Of a stretch of DNA of 64,000 nucleotides, positions 32,379-46,570 are shown in pieces; position 1 is the first letter of the stretch; each line of letters begins with the position of its first letter. Source of the stretch: Ctena decussata (taxonomy: Eukaryota; Mollusca; Bivalvia; Lucinida; Lucinidae); the NCBI GenBank assembly GCA_963989385.1, contig OZ022502.1, positions 15,673,001-15,737,000 on the forward strand, in the 5' to 3' direction. The position numbers and the translations under genes are program-made. The notes below the pieces were generated by a model. It did no database searches and was not told the origin of the DNA. It saw only the letters and a list, made by a program, of their open reading frames with translations.

Positions 32379-33275
32379 TTTCACGAGGCTTTATTGTCGT
32401 ATGAAAATTTGTAATGACATTATTGCAAGTCAACGGCTGCAAGCTCCGTCTAATAAACTGATAAGAAACTGTCAGCTATTCCGCACGTTGTCTTCCGCAC
32501 GGAAAACTAATTGTACTTTCTTCAGTTTCTTCTCCACGGAACTTTCTGTTTCCTTTAAATTTCACCCAGCGCTCAGCCTCCTTGCATTTTGTGAGCAGAC
32601 CATAAAGTGATCACAGAAGCGGCTAACGGTGACGCCATCTTGTTTTTATCAAACGGAACGTTTGACGTCATTACGTAACGTAGTGACAGAAACTGCTGCA
32701 CGGCGGTGCTGAATTACTCCCACCTCACCTTAACGTCACTTTAAATGGATTCACTCTTTGCGCGGGCTGCGAAACAATTAAACAAAGAAAATTGTCAAAA
32801 TGCTTTTCAACAAAGGTTTTAACTGGGTTCTTGAACAAAAATAAACGTAAATGGGTTTGCAAATAAACGCATCAGAAGCTGGAAATTGGACTAGGTAGTT
32901 TGACGTTCACTTGCCAAAAACTTCAACCGCCAGTTTAAGCATTATCAATTGACTTTTCGGGCACACTATCATGCAAAAAGTTTACCCCAGGTAATCCATT
33001 TGTATTAATGCAACGACCAGAACATTTCAAGATCTGAATAGAGGCGTCAAGTTTACCTAATGACGGAAATTGACAAAAATTCTGTGGATATGCTATGACC
33101 CGTATGCGCATTTAGAGAAGAAAAACTTAAAGTTCAGTATTGCTCATGTGAAAAGGATTTTTTATGGTTTTAAATACTTTCGTCAGAGTGACGTAATTGT
33201 TGAACCTGGTGTGGTTAAATCTGTGGCAATAGTGCCAACTTACTGCAACAAATTGCTTGGAAGTGTTCTGGTCAT

Positions 33276-34535
33276 TATACCCCCCGCAAACTGTGTTTGT
33301 GGGGGGTATACTGTTTTGACGTTGTCCTTTCGTCCGTCCTTCCGTCCGTCCGTCCGTCCGCAACGCCTTAAATTTGCTCCGATTTGTTTCAAATTTTGTC
33401 CATGGATGCAGCATAAGAAAATAGTGGATACGTATTTTTCAAGTTTTCCTGGAAAGTTTTTATTGCGGAGTTATGCCCCTTTGAATTTTTCGTGAAATAA
33501 GTTTGTTATCGCAACTCCTCCTAGATGGTTTGACGGATTTTCTTGAAATTAAGTATGTGAACAGATATTGGTATGAAGATGTGCATTAGGGTTTTGATTT
33601 TAAATTCTGCCCTTTTTTGCCTGAGTTATGCCCCTTTTTGATATTTTTTGCCCTATTATATAGGGTTTTTGCATTCAATTTGCTCCAATTTGTTTCAGAT
33701 TTTGTCCATGGATGCAGCATAAGAAAATAGTGGATACATATTTTTCAAATTTTCCAGGAAGGTTTTTATTGCGGAGTTATGCCCCTTTGTATTTTTCGTG
33801 AAATAAGTTTGTAATCGCAACTCCTCCTAGATGGTTTGACGGATTTTCTTGAAATTAAGTATGTGAATAGATATTGGTATAAAGATATGCATTAGGGTTT
33901 TGATTTTAAATTTGCCCCTTTTTGCCTGAGTTATGCCCCTTTTTGATATTTTTGCCCTATTTTGTTTGATTTTTGCCTTTTTTGCTTCCATTTTATTCAA
34001 ATTAGGTTACTAGATGCAGCATATAGAAAGAGCTGATACATATTGTTCAGTTTATTCGGAAAGGTTTTCCTGCTGAGTTATGTCCCTTTGTAGTTTTCGT
34101 AAGAAAAGTTTGTTATCGCTACTACTCCAAGACCATTAGACAGATTTTCTTGAAATTAAGTGTGCGAACACATACTGGTATGAAGATGTACATAAACCCT
34201 TTTTGCATGAGTTATGCCCCTTTTTATATGTTTTGTCCTAGTTTGAAGTTTTTTATGCCATTTTCACTTCCATTTTATTCAGATTTGGTGCACAGATACA
34301 GTGGAAGAAAGAGTTGGCACATATTGCTCTGTTTTTCTCAAAAGGGTTTTCCAGCTTTGTTGTGCCCCTTTGTTGTCTTGGAAAACAAGAGTTTGTTCTT
34401 GTTACTTCTCCTAAACCGTTTTACTGATATGAAATATGTGAACACATATTGGTATATAGATGTGCACTTGTAGTTGTCATAACATGCATGCCTAACTGTT
34501 AAACGCGGGGGGTATTTAGTAAGCCATTCTTACTG
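33276..34535 (+). mobile_element. TCCG-microsatellite HINE-like element, family 1 (copy B)
   Basis: This is the duplicate of the element at 898-2157. The 11-bp inverted repeats are at 33277-33287 and 34505-34515, and the 3' stem-loop follows directly. I saw no difference from copy A within it. Confidence 0.7.
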
Positions 34536-35165
34536 CCACCTCTAGTTTAGAGGACACACCATTGCCGCTTGCTTCAAGACTAAGGAACATTTTGGAACAT
34601 TTCGTTAACGGTGACTTTTGCTCAGTCTTAATTGATTTGTAAATGCCGATTTTGACGGCGTCATAAGCACATTTACGTTTACAGAGGTAACAATGTTTTC
34701 CGTGTTCAGAAATGTCTACACCGCCCCAAATTGGTTCTGCTGTAAGATTTAAAGATGAAACAGCGCCTGAAAAAGATGAGTTGCACAAAAGATTTATGGC
34801 ATTTTTGGTTAAACCGTTGGGTGCGAATGCAACGTGATTCTGCTCTATAAATAAAGTTTCGACCTTAATTTTTGGGTTTCTGATACCCAAAATGTTACCT
34901 TACACAGCAGACCGATACAATTTCTCATTTTTTAAATAAGTCTCAACTATACACTGATTTGAAAAAAACTTGCTTAATTTATTTCCCTTAGTATAAATAT
35001 TGCATCGACGTTTGATACGTTTCTCTTTATACGGTTTTGTATATTTGGGGATTGCGCATTCCTTCTTTTTTCTTTCAAAGGCGGTTGGACATAAATTCCT
35101 CGAATTTGATTGTTCTGATCTGTTAATGATCAATGCGAAATATTTTAGACAAGGTGTAGATAGTC
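34516..35165 (-). pseudogene. Unrecognised coding relic with one in-frame stop (copy B)
   Basis: Duplicate of the relic at 2138-2787, with the same single TAA (about 34897-34899) and the same truncation at the TCCG element. Nothing further can be said about its function. Confidence 0.35.
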
Positions 35166-35608
35166 ATGTGAAAATTAAAAAAATCATTAAAAATAGCCAT
35201 CAGAGGAGATGGCAAATCCCCCGACCGAAGCCCCGCCATGGGCCTTGGTAGAAAGGGTGCACTTCAAAACACATATAAGTAATATATTGTCATTCTTTTA
35301 TGCTTCTGATTGACATTATCTGTTTAACAGATGCATGATTATCTAACGCTCAGACTAAAATAGTATGCTTGACTGCTAAAAAGAAATAATATCTCAAACA
35401 GCCGCCATTTACATAAATATATAGCATATGATACATTAAACTTTCAAAATGTGTGAATAATTTCTAAACTACAAGCCTTACAAACCTGATTTTGAGTTCT
35501 CTAGTAAGTGAATTTGGACAAAGAATCCAAATCTGGAGAGAAAAAAAAAATTGGGTGGGGTGGGATGGGGGGGGGGGGATGTGGAGGGGTCAGAGAAAGT
35601 TAAGAACA

Positions 35609-37079
35609 CTGATAAAACATCACAGCATGTTCATCAATATTCTAAAAGGTATAAGGTTGTTAAAATTGTGGAGCAGGCCAGGGTTATACAGATATGGAGC
35701 AGAGACTCTAAGAGCAGCTCAAAATACCAAAGGAAAATAACTCACAAAGTATGAACGCAAGAGTTGTCAAGCATGTATGAGACAACTCGTCATGACCTGT
35801 TCTTCATATCTGTGAAGTATCATGTAAATATTTCAAAAGGTATTCAAGCTATGGAGGGACATCTAAAATCATCAAAGGGAAATAACTAAAAATGTAAGAA
35901 AGCAAGAGTTGTCATTCTTGTTCGCGACACATCATCATGACCTATTCTACATATTTGTGAAATATCATGAAAAAATTTCAAACGGTATTAAAGTTATAGA
36001 ACGGACATGAAATCTTACCTAAAACCATCAAGGGGAAATAACTCAAAAAGTAAGAAAGCAAGAGTTATCATTCTTATTCGGGACACATTATCATGACCAG
36101 TTCTACATATCTGTGAAGTATCATGAGAATATTTCAAAAGGTATATGAGTTATACAGCGGACACGAAACCACACCTTAAATGATTAAGGGGAAATAACTC
36201 CAAATGTAAGAAAGCAAGAGTTGTCATTCTTGTTTGCGGAACATCGTCATGACCTGTTCTACATATCTGTGAAGTATCATGAAAATATTCTTAATGGTAT
36301 TCAAGTTATAGAGCGGACACGAAATCACACCTAAAACGATCAAGGGAAAATCACTCAAAAAGTAAGAAAACAAGAGTTATCATTCTTATTCGAGACACAT
36401 CATCATGACCTGTTCTACATATCTGTGAAGTATCATGAAAATATTTCAAAAGGTATATGAGTTATACAGCGGACACGAAACCACTTCTAAAATAATTAAG
36501 GGGAAATAACTCCAAATGTAAGAAAGCAAGAGTTGTCATTCTTGTTTGCGAAACATTGTCATGACCTGTTCTACATATCTGTGAAGTATCATGAAAATAT
36601 TCTCAATGGTATTCAAGTTATAGAGCGGACACGAAATCACACCTAAAACGATCAAGGGAAAATCACTCAAAAAGTAAGAAAGCAAGAGTTGTCACTCTTG
36701 TTCGCGACACATCATCATGGCCTGTTCTACATATCTGTGAAGTATCATGAAAATATTCTAAAAGGTATTCAAGTTATAGACCGGACACGAATCTGCAAAA
36801 AAATCACACCTAAAACCATCAGGGGGAAATAACTCAAAAAGTAAGAAAACAAGAGCTGCCATTCTTGTTTGGGACACATTGTCATGACCTGTTCTACATA
36901 TCTGTGAAGTATCATGAAAAAATTTCAAAAGGTATTCAAGTTATAGAACGGACATGAAATCCTACCTAAAACCATCAAGGGGAAATAACTCAAAAAGTAA
37001 GAAAGCAAGAGTTATCATTCTTGCTCGGGACACATCATCATGACCTGTTCTACATATCTGTGAAGTATCATGAAAATTT
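35609..37079 (+). repeat. 155-bp tandem array (copy B)
   Basis: Duplicate of the array at 3230-4700, with the same number and order of units. The difference at 35990 (A here, C at 3611) lies inside it, and the one at 37116 (A here, T at 4737) lies just past its end. Confidence 0.9.
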
Positions 37080-38364
37080 CTGAAGTCTCAGATCCTCTGA
37101 TCTCAAAAGACAAAAAATAATCTGCACTATGGACGATGTGCGCGGAGACGAATTAAGGCTGCTACACGACACAACTACAGCTCCAGTGAAATAACAATAA
37201 AATCTTTAAAAAGTTCCTTGAAGAGCAGAAAACACATTCAAAAGGAGAATCAAAGAGCAATACTTCGAATTACGGCTATTCAAGCCAGTCAAAGACTGAA
37301 ACAAATAGGTCCAAATGAAAAATAAAGCGATTGTCAAGAAAAAAAAAGACAAAAACAATCAAAATGTCTGAAGTCTCTGAGTATATCCTCTGATCTCAAA
37401 GGACAAAAACTAAACTGTAATCTGCACAATGGACGATGGACGGGAGGACGTTTAACGCTCGCCACACGACACCAACTGAGGTGAAGTGAAATTAAAACAT
37501 TCAAAGTTTCTTAAAGAGCTGAAAACATATTCAAAAAGGGGCATGGGCTATACTTCGAAGTTTCGGGTTTTCAAGCCGAATCGGTGACCCTGATAATATC
37601 TGACTTATCATTCATAAAATCTGGTGACGAAAGCTAGAAAAATCATGACGTGTTTTTTTCACTGAAGTCAGGCAGACGAGTCAAAGAGTCTAAAGTTCCT
37701 TTAAAGAAACAGACTTGACAAATCAAAATTGCTGAAGTCTCAGAATATATCCTTTGTTTTCAAAGGACAAAAATGTAATATATTCTGCAATATGGACGAT
37801 ATACGAGACGTTTTATGACAGCCACATGGCACAACACCAACCTTATAAAAGTAAAAATAAAATCTAAAAAGGTTCTTTTAAGAGAAGAAACTACGGTAAG
37901 CCGGAGAAAATTATACTGTAATTTTTATTTTCAAATCAGGCAGTCGAGTCAACGACTGATAAGTAAAAATGAGTCAAAATAAATAAAAAGCGATAGTCTG
38001 GCAAAGAGTCTAAACAAATCAAAATTTCAGAATTTTCAGAATATATCCTCTGATCTCAAAGAAAAACACATATGATATGATCTGCAGTATGGAAGATGTA
38101 CGCGGAGAAGTTTAACGGCCCCTGAAGTCGAGTCAAAGACTGATTAGTATAAAAAAAATGGGTCCAAATTAATAAAAAGCGAGAGTGTAGAAAAACAGTT
38201 TCAACTAACCAAAATTTCTAAATTCTCAGGATATATCCTCTGATCTCAAAGGCCAAAAACTAAAATACAGTTTTCGGCCGCGACATGACACAACTCTGGC
38301 TTCAAAGAAGTGAAATTAAAATCTTAAAAGTTGTTTAAGAGCAGAAAACACACTCAAAAGAAGG
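37080..38364 (+). repeat. Tandem array of about 190-360-bp units (copy B)
   Basis: Duplicate of 4701-5985. One substitution (37644 C versus 5265 T) was seen. Confidence 0.8.
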
Positions 38365-39173
38365 AGCATGGGTTTATGTTTCTAAAAGAACATTTACAAA
38401 GCCAAACAAGTATGGGTTGTTTGCAGTTTCCGTTGAGATGTATAAAATAAGAATGAATAGGAGACAATCTTTAAAATTCATTTGCTTTGTCATTATATTT
38501 TCCACAAATATCGGTTTAGCTTTGGTAAGGGTACATAATTTTCCAGTTTGATTGGACAAATATTGGTTTTCTTTGGTCAGGGTACATAATTTTCCAGTTT
38601 GATTGGACAACACAATTCATGGGGAGATATTGTGCTATTATGCAAAATTTCACCGAGGGAGGTTGTTAAATAAGTAAACAAAGATAGGAATCTAGAAAGT
38701 CTATACATGGACTAACAACTACCATAACTTGACTTTAACTTTGTCAAAACTTTCAATAATTTTGAGAAATACTATAAATCATCGTTTGCTGCGAACTCAG
38801 ACAAGGGGGCAGTACTTTCCCGCATGAAAATTCATTGAGGATACAGGAAATAGTGAACATTTTCTTACCCGTTCTGTCCGAATATAGGAGCTAAATATTT
38901 GAAGTAAGTCACATGGATCCCCGCCTTGACTTAGTATACTTAAGTCGAGAGGATTCTGTGCGACTAGTTTGTAAACTATTAATTTTTACACCCTGTAACG
39001 TTGTGTCTCATTATGTAATCCTACAAAAAACGTTCAAAATACAATTTAGTAGACCTTCGAAAGGCAAGGTTTGCCTTTTCTTGACTGCAACAAAAGACAC
39101 GCTTTCTTCACTTCTGAACACCAAAACCGATGCAAAATTTGGTCACTTCAAACGTGTTTGAAGCTAAGATATT

Positions 39174-40009
39174 ATTTGCGTTGATTTGCTAATTAATTAT
39201 GAGACAAATTGTTGATAATCTGATGGATACTAATTGTGCTGCTCTTGCAGCTGAGTTGTTTCTCTTTTGATATGAAATAGATTTCATGACTTCTCTTTCA
39301 AATGATAAACAAGCTGAAATAATTGAAGTATTTCACTCAACATCTTGGAATCTGGACGATTACATCCAGTAGATATCTGGACGATTGTTTTAAATATAGA
39401 TACTCTTTACTTTATTGGCATGGTAAATGGAATTTATCCGCCTGAATTACGGTTAAACAAAGCTAAAACCTATAATACCAAAATCACATTTATCTTTTTC
39501 AAACGGATTTGTTTCGCCCAAAATTTATGATAAGTGCGATGACTTTGATTTGGATATTAGATAATTTTCCTTTTTTAGTTGGTGACTTTCCCCGTTTTAC
39601 CTTTTACGAGTTTCACATTTGTCAACCTTCTCGATTTACAAGAGTGTATATTTATGTGACTGACTTCTGTGCCCGTACTAAAATTTTAACTGCTAAACAT
39701 CTCCAACAGGGCAATTTTTATCATAAACTTCGAATGGTGTGTTTTATTTCTTTTTACTTTTATTGCAGCACCATAAAATGTTTCTCAATTCAATGTCGGA
39801 TTGAAAACACCTTTGCAGCAAGGCTTATCGGAATCAGTCGTTTATGGTCACTTAGTCTGAAAATTCCAAACAATGTATGTAGGGCTGATTATATCTGATC
39901 AATTCAGAAGCGTTATGATGCGCTACAAACGTATTGGCAAAAAAGGCATGGAATGCTACAGTCTGCATGCTTGGTGGTATCCTATCATAGTTGATAACTT
40001 ATTAAACGA
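39174..40009 (+). pseudogene. Reverse-transcriptase relic, C-terminal part (copy B)
   Basis: Duplicate of 6795-7630, with the same disablements. Confidence 0.65.
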
Positions 40010-40255
40010 CTGAGAGTTGGGCATCAACTTACTGATGATGTCGACCTAAAGCTATTGATTTTGGTTGGTTGGGAGTGGAGTTTTTCTTGTCTGTTGCCTG
40101 GCCTTTTGGGCCAATCTGATGGTTTTCTTTCGCTTCTTTATGTAAGAGGTGTTGTTTGTCACCCCAGGGTTCTCCAGGTGTCGCTATACGTTGTTTCTGT
40201 CAAGTCCTCATCTTTGATTCATCATAGTTTTTATCCGCAATTTTTATGCCCTAGT

Positions 40256-41770
40256 CAAGATAGTCAGGGGGGGGGCTTTATTTTTTACCATTTCTGTCTT
40301 TACGTCTGTCCGTCGCGCCTAAAATGCTTGTATAATTAAATTCTCCAACAGTTTTTAATCAATCGATCTGAAACTCAGCACAAATGTTGCAGACATGTTG
40401 AAGATGTGCATCTCCTTTTTGAAGAGAAAAAGTCATTTCTTACAAAATAACGGCCTTTTCGGACAGTGACCGTTGCGCCTAAAAAGTTTGTATAATCAAC
40501 TCCTCCTGCAGTTTTTGAGGCAATAAATTTGAAATTTAGCACGGATGTTGCAGACATGTTGAAGATGTGTACCTACTTTTTTGAAAAGAAAAAAAACATT
40601 TTGGCAAAATTGCGGGCTTTTCGGACTTTAAAATTTTAAAGGTTCTGGCTAATAAAGAATGGCAAGTTCATGTAATCAACTCCTCCAACCGTTCACAAGT
40701 TATCAATTTGAAACTTTGCACAGATGTTACAGACATATGGAAAATGTGCATGTGCTTTTTGAAGAAGAACAAATAGTTTTTTTTTTTTTTTTTTACAAAA
40801 CTATAGCCTTTTCGGACTTAGAAATTTTACAGGTTCAGACTAATACATAATGGTAAATTTGTATAATCTACCTTCCAACAGTTTTTATGCTATCAGTTTG
40901 AAACTGTGCCCAGACATTTCAGACATATTGAAGACACGCATGCAATTTATTTAAGAGGAAATTTCGGCCTTTTAAACTTAGAAAGTTTTCATGTTTTGGT
41001 TAACACAGCATGACAAGATTGCATAATCTACTCCTTTCACAGTTTTTGGCAATCTTTATGGAAGTTTACATAATATTACAGACATACTGAAAATGTGCAT
41101 ATGCCTTTGTGAGGAGAAAAAGCATTTTTATTACAAAATTATGGCCTTTATAAACTTGAAAATTTTACAGGTTCTTGCAAATATAAGAGGCAAGTTTGTA
41201 TAATCAAACCCTCCCAGAGCTTCTAGGCTGTCAAAGTGAAATTCCACACAGATGTTTCAGATGTACTGAAGATATATATGCAGAAGAAAATATTGTTGTC
41301 AAAATTAAGGATATTTTTTTGAACTCATCTATTTTTTTTGTCTTGTCAGGATGACATGATTCTATTATCAGCGTCCTCCACAGTTCTTATACAACAAGTG
41401 TGAAACTTTGTAATGTTACAGATATACAGTGTATGTTAGTTGTGCAATTGCTCTTTTGAAGAGAAATTTTATGAGTTTTTCTTATATAATGTGTCAAATT
41501 CACCCACAGGTTTGAAGCTATCAGTTTGAACCTTTGCATACATGTTTCATATATATTGAAAAAGTGCATGTGTCTTTTTAATCAGGAAAAATCATTTTTG
41601 ACAACTTAAAAACATAGCAAGCTCATACTTATACAGGATGATAAGTTTGTTTGTTCGGCATTGTTAACAATTTTTAAACATTCACTTTGAAAATTTCACA
41701 GATGTAACAAAAACATTAAAAATATGCCAATGCCTTTTTGAAGTGCAAAAGAGCGGTACGGGATAAGGGG
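40256..41770 (+). mobile_element. HINE-like element, family 2, nested in R1 (copy B)
   Basis: Duplicate of 7876-9390. Its leading G-run has nine G, against eight in A. Confidence 0.55.
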
Positions 41771-43424
41771 AGAAGGGAGAGACAGGCACAGCACGGGGGA
41801 TTCATCTGTTTCTTACAGACACAATTTTCTAGTTTTGTTTCTGTGATGGTTCATCGATGGGTTTAGAAATTTTCACGCAGACCGAACAGATAAAGTAAAT
41901 GAATCGAAAAAGAAACAGAATCTTCTAATGGCGGTGGATTGGATTTGGGTTAAACAATTAAACACCCCTTCCTCCCAGTAATTTATTATTCACCGTTCCA
42001 AGGCGTTACTTCCTCTCTGTAACTTGTTCTTGTGGTTTTGTTTTGCTGCAGTATTTCAGGAGTGTGCGTGTCTTTCGTGAACTTATGTTAATTTGTGTGT
42101 GTACGTCTTTCCATTTTGGTTTTCAGGACGGTAATTGGGGTTGGATTGTATGAATTCCTGATCCTTGCGTATCATTTTTTTCTTTGGTATAAAAGTTTGA
42201 GTATACATATGATTTCTGAGTCCTAGAGGTGAAGGTCTTTCTGTGTCATTTGATCAAATTTAGTCATTTTCAAAATTTCAAACATCTTTTCCTCCAAAGC
42301 CGTTTAGCAGATTAGAACCAAATTTTAAAAGGATCTTCCACTGGGTCGTTGAAACGAAAGTGTCGTAGTCATGAGTAAACATAAGTAATAAAGCTGTCAT
42401 GCCCCCGTATGGTAAAAGTCTTCTTTTCTAGAATGAAAAAATACACATATAAAACCAAACATGATGGCCTTGATACTTAGTGCACAGCATCGAGTACTCA
42501 GGTACTATCAAATTTGTTCACAGAAGACCTTGGGTTGAACTAGACTCTTTTACGACAAGTTAAAGAAGATTTGACGGCACTAATCAGGAACAGACACAAT
42601 CGATTTCCAAATCCTGCCCTGAACACTAAATAGAAAAAGAAAACAAATAAATACGGGATACATAAGTAAACAAGACAAGAGAAAAGCCAAAAGGTCAGCT
42701 GTATCCCAGCAGATGGCCGCGAGACTATCCTAGAAAATTCATATAAAACGCCGACAAACAATGACAATAATAGTACACTATAACAGAAGCACCGCCTTTG
42801 GACAGTCAATTATACATTAATTTGGGTTGGGTGAGATGGTGGGTTGGGGGAAGGGGAGCGGGAGGTTAAACCGGTTTAACACGCACGTAACTTTCGCCCT
42901 GAATTCTGCTGTGGCTCATACAAATATTCGATCTGTGTGAAGGACGGATCATGACAGCTAACATCTAAATCAAGATTTGATACTTAGCTGAAACAAGATG
43001 GGAATTTCACAGTAAGATCAAAGCTAAAATGCTGGGGCAAACGAAGTCTTCGAAGTTGTTCGGTCTGTGGTGGCCAACAAAATAGAACATACACAATTAT
43101 TAGACAGCTATGAAGAACAAATAAGTTGAGGTGTGAGCGGAATTTCAACTCAGACCGAGAGAAATCCACAAGATGGAACCGATAGGCCGGACCAAAGGCG
43201 TTAGTTATTATGCATTTATAACAGATCAAGAAAAGGAGCCGTCATTTAGTCTGAGGCCCGACTAACCGGTGAACATTTGAACAGAGCAGCAAAACTGTCA
43301 GTCTAGATTAAGTTCACTACAACGCATGCAGCTTGTAGCGCAATATCAATAATTTTACGTTTATTTTTTTTATCGAATTTTAATCTTACTAAATAGTTCC
43401 GAAAAATGAGTTTATAGTATTTTT

Positions 43425-45407
43425 AGCTCACCTGAGCCGAAGGCTCAGAGGTGAGCTTATAGGATGGGAGTCGAGCCGTCGTCCGTCCGTGCGTGGGTTA
43501 GTGGGTGCGTGGGTGGGTGCGTCAACACTTTCAAACATAAATATCTCAGAGACCAGTGGGCCGATCGCAATCAAATTTTATCTGAAGCATCATTTGGGTA
43601 GGGGAAAGGCTGCATTAGGTTTTGGTGCCAATCAGCTCAGAACTCTGGTTTCCATGGCAACAGATAGCCCCCATAGGGTTATAGTGGGGAAAACGGCGTC
43701 ATCACGTTTTCTCGACTGTTTTTATTAGATCCTTATCATACTTGCAGGTAATGATGACATACATAAGAGCTTGGATGAGTTCGAAATTTGGTCGGATTCG
43801 AGCACAGACTACGGAGTTAGCTGCCCTTAAGCGTTTGAAAAAAATCCCATAGGGTTATAATGGGGAAAATGGTGTCATCACGTTTTCTCAACTGTTTTTG
43901 CTTAGATCCTTATCATACTTGCAGGTAATGATGACATACATAAGAGCTTGGATGAGTTCGAAATTTGGCCGGATTTGAGCACAGACTACGGAGTTAGCTG
44001 CCCTTGAGCGTTTGAAAAAAATCCCATAGTGTTATAATGGAGAAAACAACGTCATCACATATTTTTAGCAAAACTTTGTCATCGCTCTATTGCCTACATT
44101 TCTCAACGGATTTTGAAATAACTTCACACAAATATAGGGCATTACAATATCTCGAGCAAGTTCGACTTTCAGGGTGCTGCACCCAAGGTCAAGGTCAATG
44201 TGGCTATTTTTAGAAAAAACTTTGTCATCGCTCTAGCGCCTACATTTCTCAACGGATTATGAATCAACTTCACACAAATGTAGGGCATGACAATATCTCG
44301 AAAAAATTTGACTTCCAGGGTGCTGCGCCTAAGGTCAAGGTCACTGTGGATATTTTTAGAAAAACTTTGTCAGCGCTCTAGCACCTATATTTTTCAATGG
44401 ATTTTAAAATAAATTCACACAAATGTAGGGCATGACAATATCTCGAGCAAGTTCGACTTTCAGGGTGCTGTGCCCAAGGTCAAGGTCACTGTGGCTATTT
44501 TTAGAAAAACTTTGTCATCGCTCTAGCACCTTCATTTCTCCATGGATTTTGAAATAACTTGACACAAATGTAGGGTATGACAATATCTCGAGCAAGTTTG
44601 ACTTTCAGGATGCTGTGCCCAAGGTCAAGGTCACTGTGGCTATTTTTAGAAAAACTTTGTCATTGCTCTAGCACCTTCATTTCTCAACAGATTTTTAAAT
44701 AAATTCACACAAATGTAGGGCATGACAATATCTCGAGCAAGTTTGACTTTCAGGGTGCTGCAATCAAGGTTTTTGATTAGATCCTTATCATACTTGCAGG
44801 TAATGATGACATACATAAGAGCTTGGATGAGTTCAAAATTTGGCCGGATTCAAGCACAGACTACGGAGTTAGCTGCCCTTGAGCGTTTGAAAAAAATCCC
44901 ATAGTCTTATAAAGGAGAAAACAACGTCATCACATTTTCATTTTTCATCGGATCCTCTTCATACTTGCAGGTAATGAGGATATGCATAAAAGCTTGGATT
45001 AGTTAGCACTTCGGCTAGATCCCACCACTGACTATGGAGTACCTGCCCTGAGCATCCAAAAAATCAATGTCGCCACTTTTTCTTGGTTTCTACTTATCCG
45101 ATCCTTTTCAAACTTGCAGGTAATGAGGAAATGCATAATATCTTAAACAAGTTCATATTTTCGCTAGATCAGGCCAACCGCTATGAAGTTAGCTGCCCTT
45201 GACAGCTCTGTCTATTGTGCTCTTGATCGGATACTTTTTAAACTTGCATATATTAAATGAGGGCATACATAATGTTTTGGATGAGTTTAATTTTCAGCCT
45301 GATTGGACCACTGACTGTGGAGTTAGCTGCCCTTGAGCATCTTAAATATCCCTATAGGTTTACAATGTCTCTCAGGTGAGCAATTGTTGCCCTTTGGGCT
45401 ACTTGTT
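43425..45407 (+). mobile_element. HINE-like element, family 3 (copy B)
   Basis: Duplicate of 11045-13027. One substitution (44259 A versus 11879 T) was seen in a 145-bp unit. Confidence 0.75.
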
Positions 45408-46255
45408 TATATTTGTAAACTAGGTCGTCGTAGAATTCAGGTTCCGACAGATCTTGTTAAAGAACTGTTCCAACATACGTTATCTGTGGACATCAATTCT
45501 TAATATGGTCTAAACAACTTAGCTTTATAATCTCTGTAACTCGATACTCTTGCCAAACGTATTTTAACAGTAGTGTGTTGCACACGGAACACCGCCATCT
45601 AAAAACAGCGTATGAAGTATTTCTTGGTCAAATTCATCCGGTTAAGCACAATGATGCCATATTCTAATGCACTTACGAATGTATCTCGATGTCTGATTGG
45701 ATAATGCCAAAACTCTGCGACAGTATATCCTGTGATATACTGTCGCAAACCCGACGTCAGTTTGAAACGTCGCTTTTCATTGGCTTTCGTCTGGCTTTAC
45801 GTTGCCGAAAGCGCCTACGTCGGAAGCAAAGAAATAAACTGTGAAAATAGCAAGTGAGGAAAAGTGCATTAGAATGGGAATAAATGTATTGAAATTGTCA
45901 TTTGAGGAGATAAATCGTTGGTTTTATGGTTGCAAATTGCGTTTTGCGTCTCCGCTGACGCGACACCGTTAAACGAAGTTTGCGACCATAAACCCGACGA
46001 TTTACCTCTCCAAATGACAATTTTGCATACATTTATCCCCTAAATTAATTGACAAAATTTGACATTAAAATGGGGCTTTGATTCAGAAGAATAAGTTAAA
46101 TTCGATATGATAGATTGATTTCCATATTTTCAACAACCACCCCCGCCCCCCCCCCCCCCCCCCCAAAAAAAAAAAAAAAAAAAAGGGAAGGCGTAGAACA
46201 TTCGGTCACGATGATGACGAACTCACTGTTAACCAGTAAATATTTACATTTACAG

Positions 46256-46558
46256 TCAGAAGAGAAACAAATGATGCCGAAATTGGTGTATGCGCAGCTC
46301 TGCAGCAGAAAGATGATATTGACCTGAATTTAGATTTCAAGGTTGTTGACATTAAGACGGGATCTATTGAATTCCGCCTTCATCCGCAATCGACACACTC
46401 TTGGAAAGATCTAAAGCGGATGTGTTTATCAGGAGACATCGTCAGCATGCTCAACCACACGTTTTTAGACAAAGACGTCCTAAAATGGTTACATATCGAC
46501 GAGCCAAGACTCCTATTAACCATTTATTCTGACGCAAGCCTTTCAAGTATGGACGAAG
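46256..46558 (+). CDS. Internal coding exon, 101 codons, phase 1-1 (copy B)
   Basis: Identical duplicate of the exon at 13876-14178, with the same splice sites. Joined in phase after the CARD-like exon at 24786-25136 it gives a Val codon at the junction. Joined before the 60-nt exon at 54145 it gives an Ala codon. If copy A is an assembly duplicate, this is the only real copy, and the order would be CARD-like exon, this exon, linker exon, terminal exon. Confidence 0.65.
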
Positions 46559-46570
46559 GTATTCACTTTT

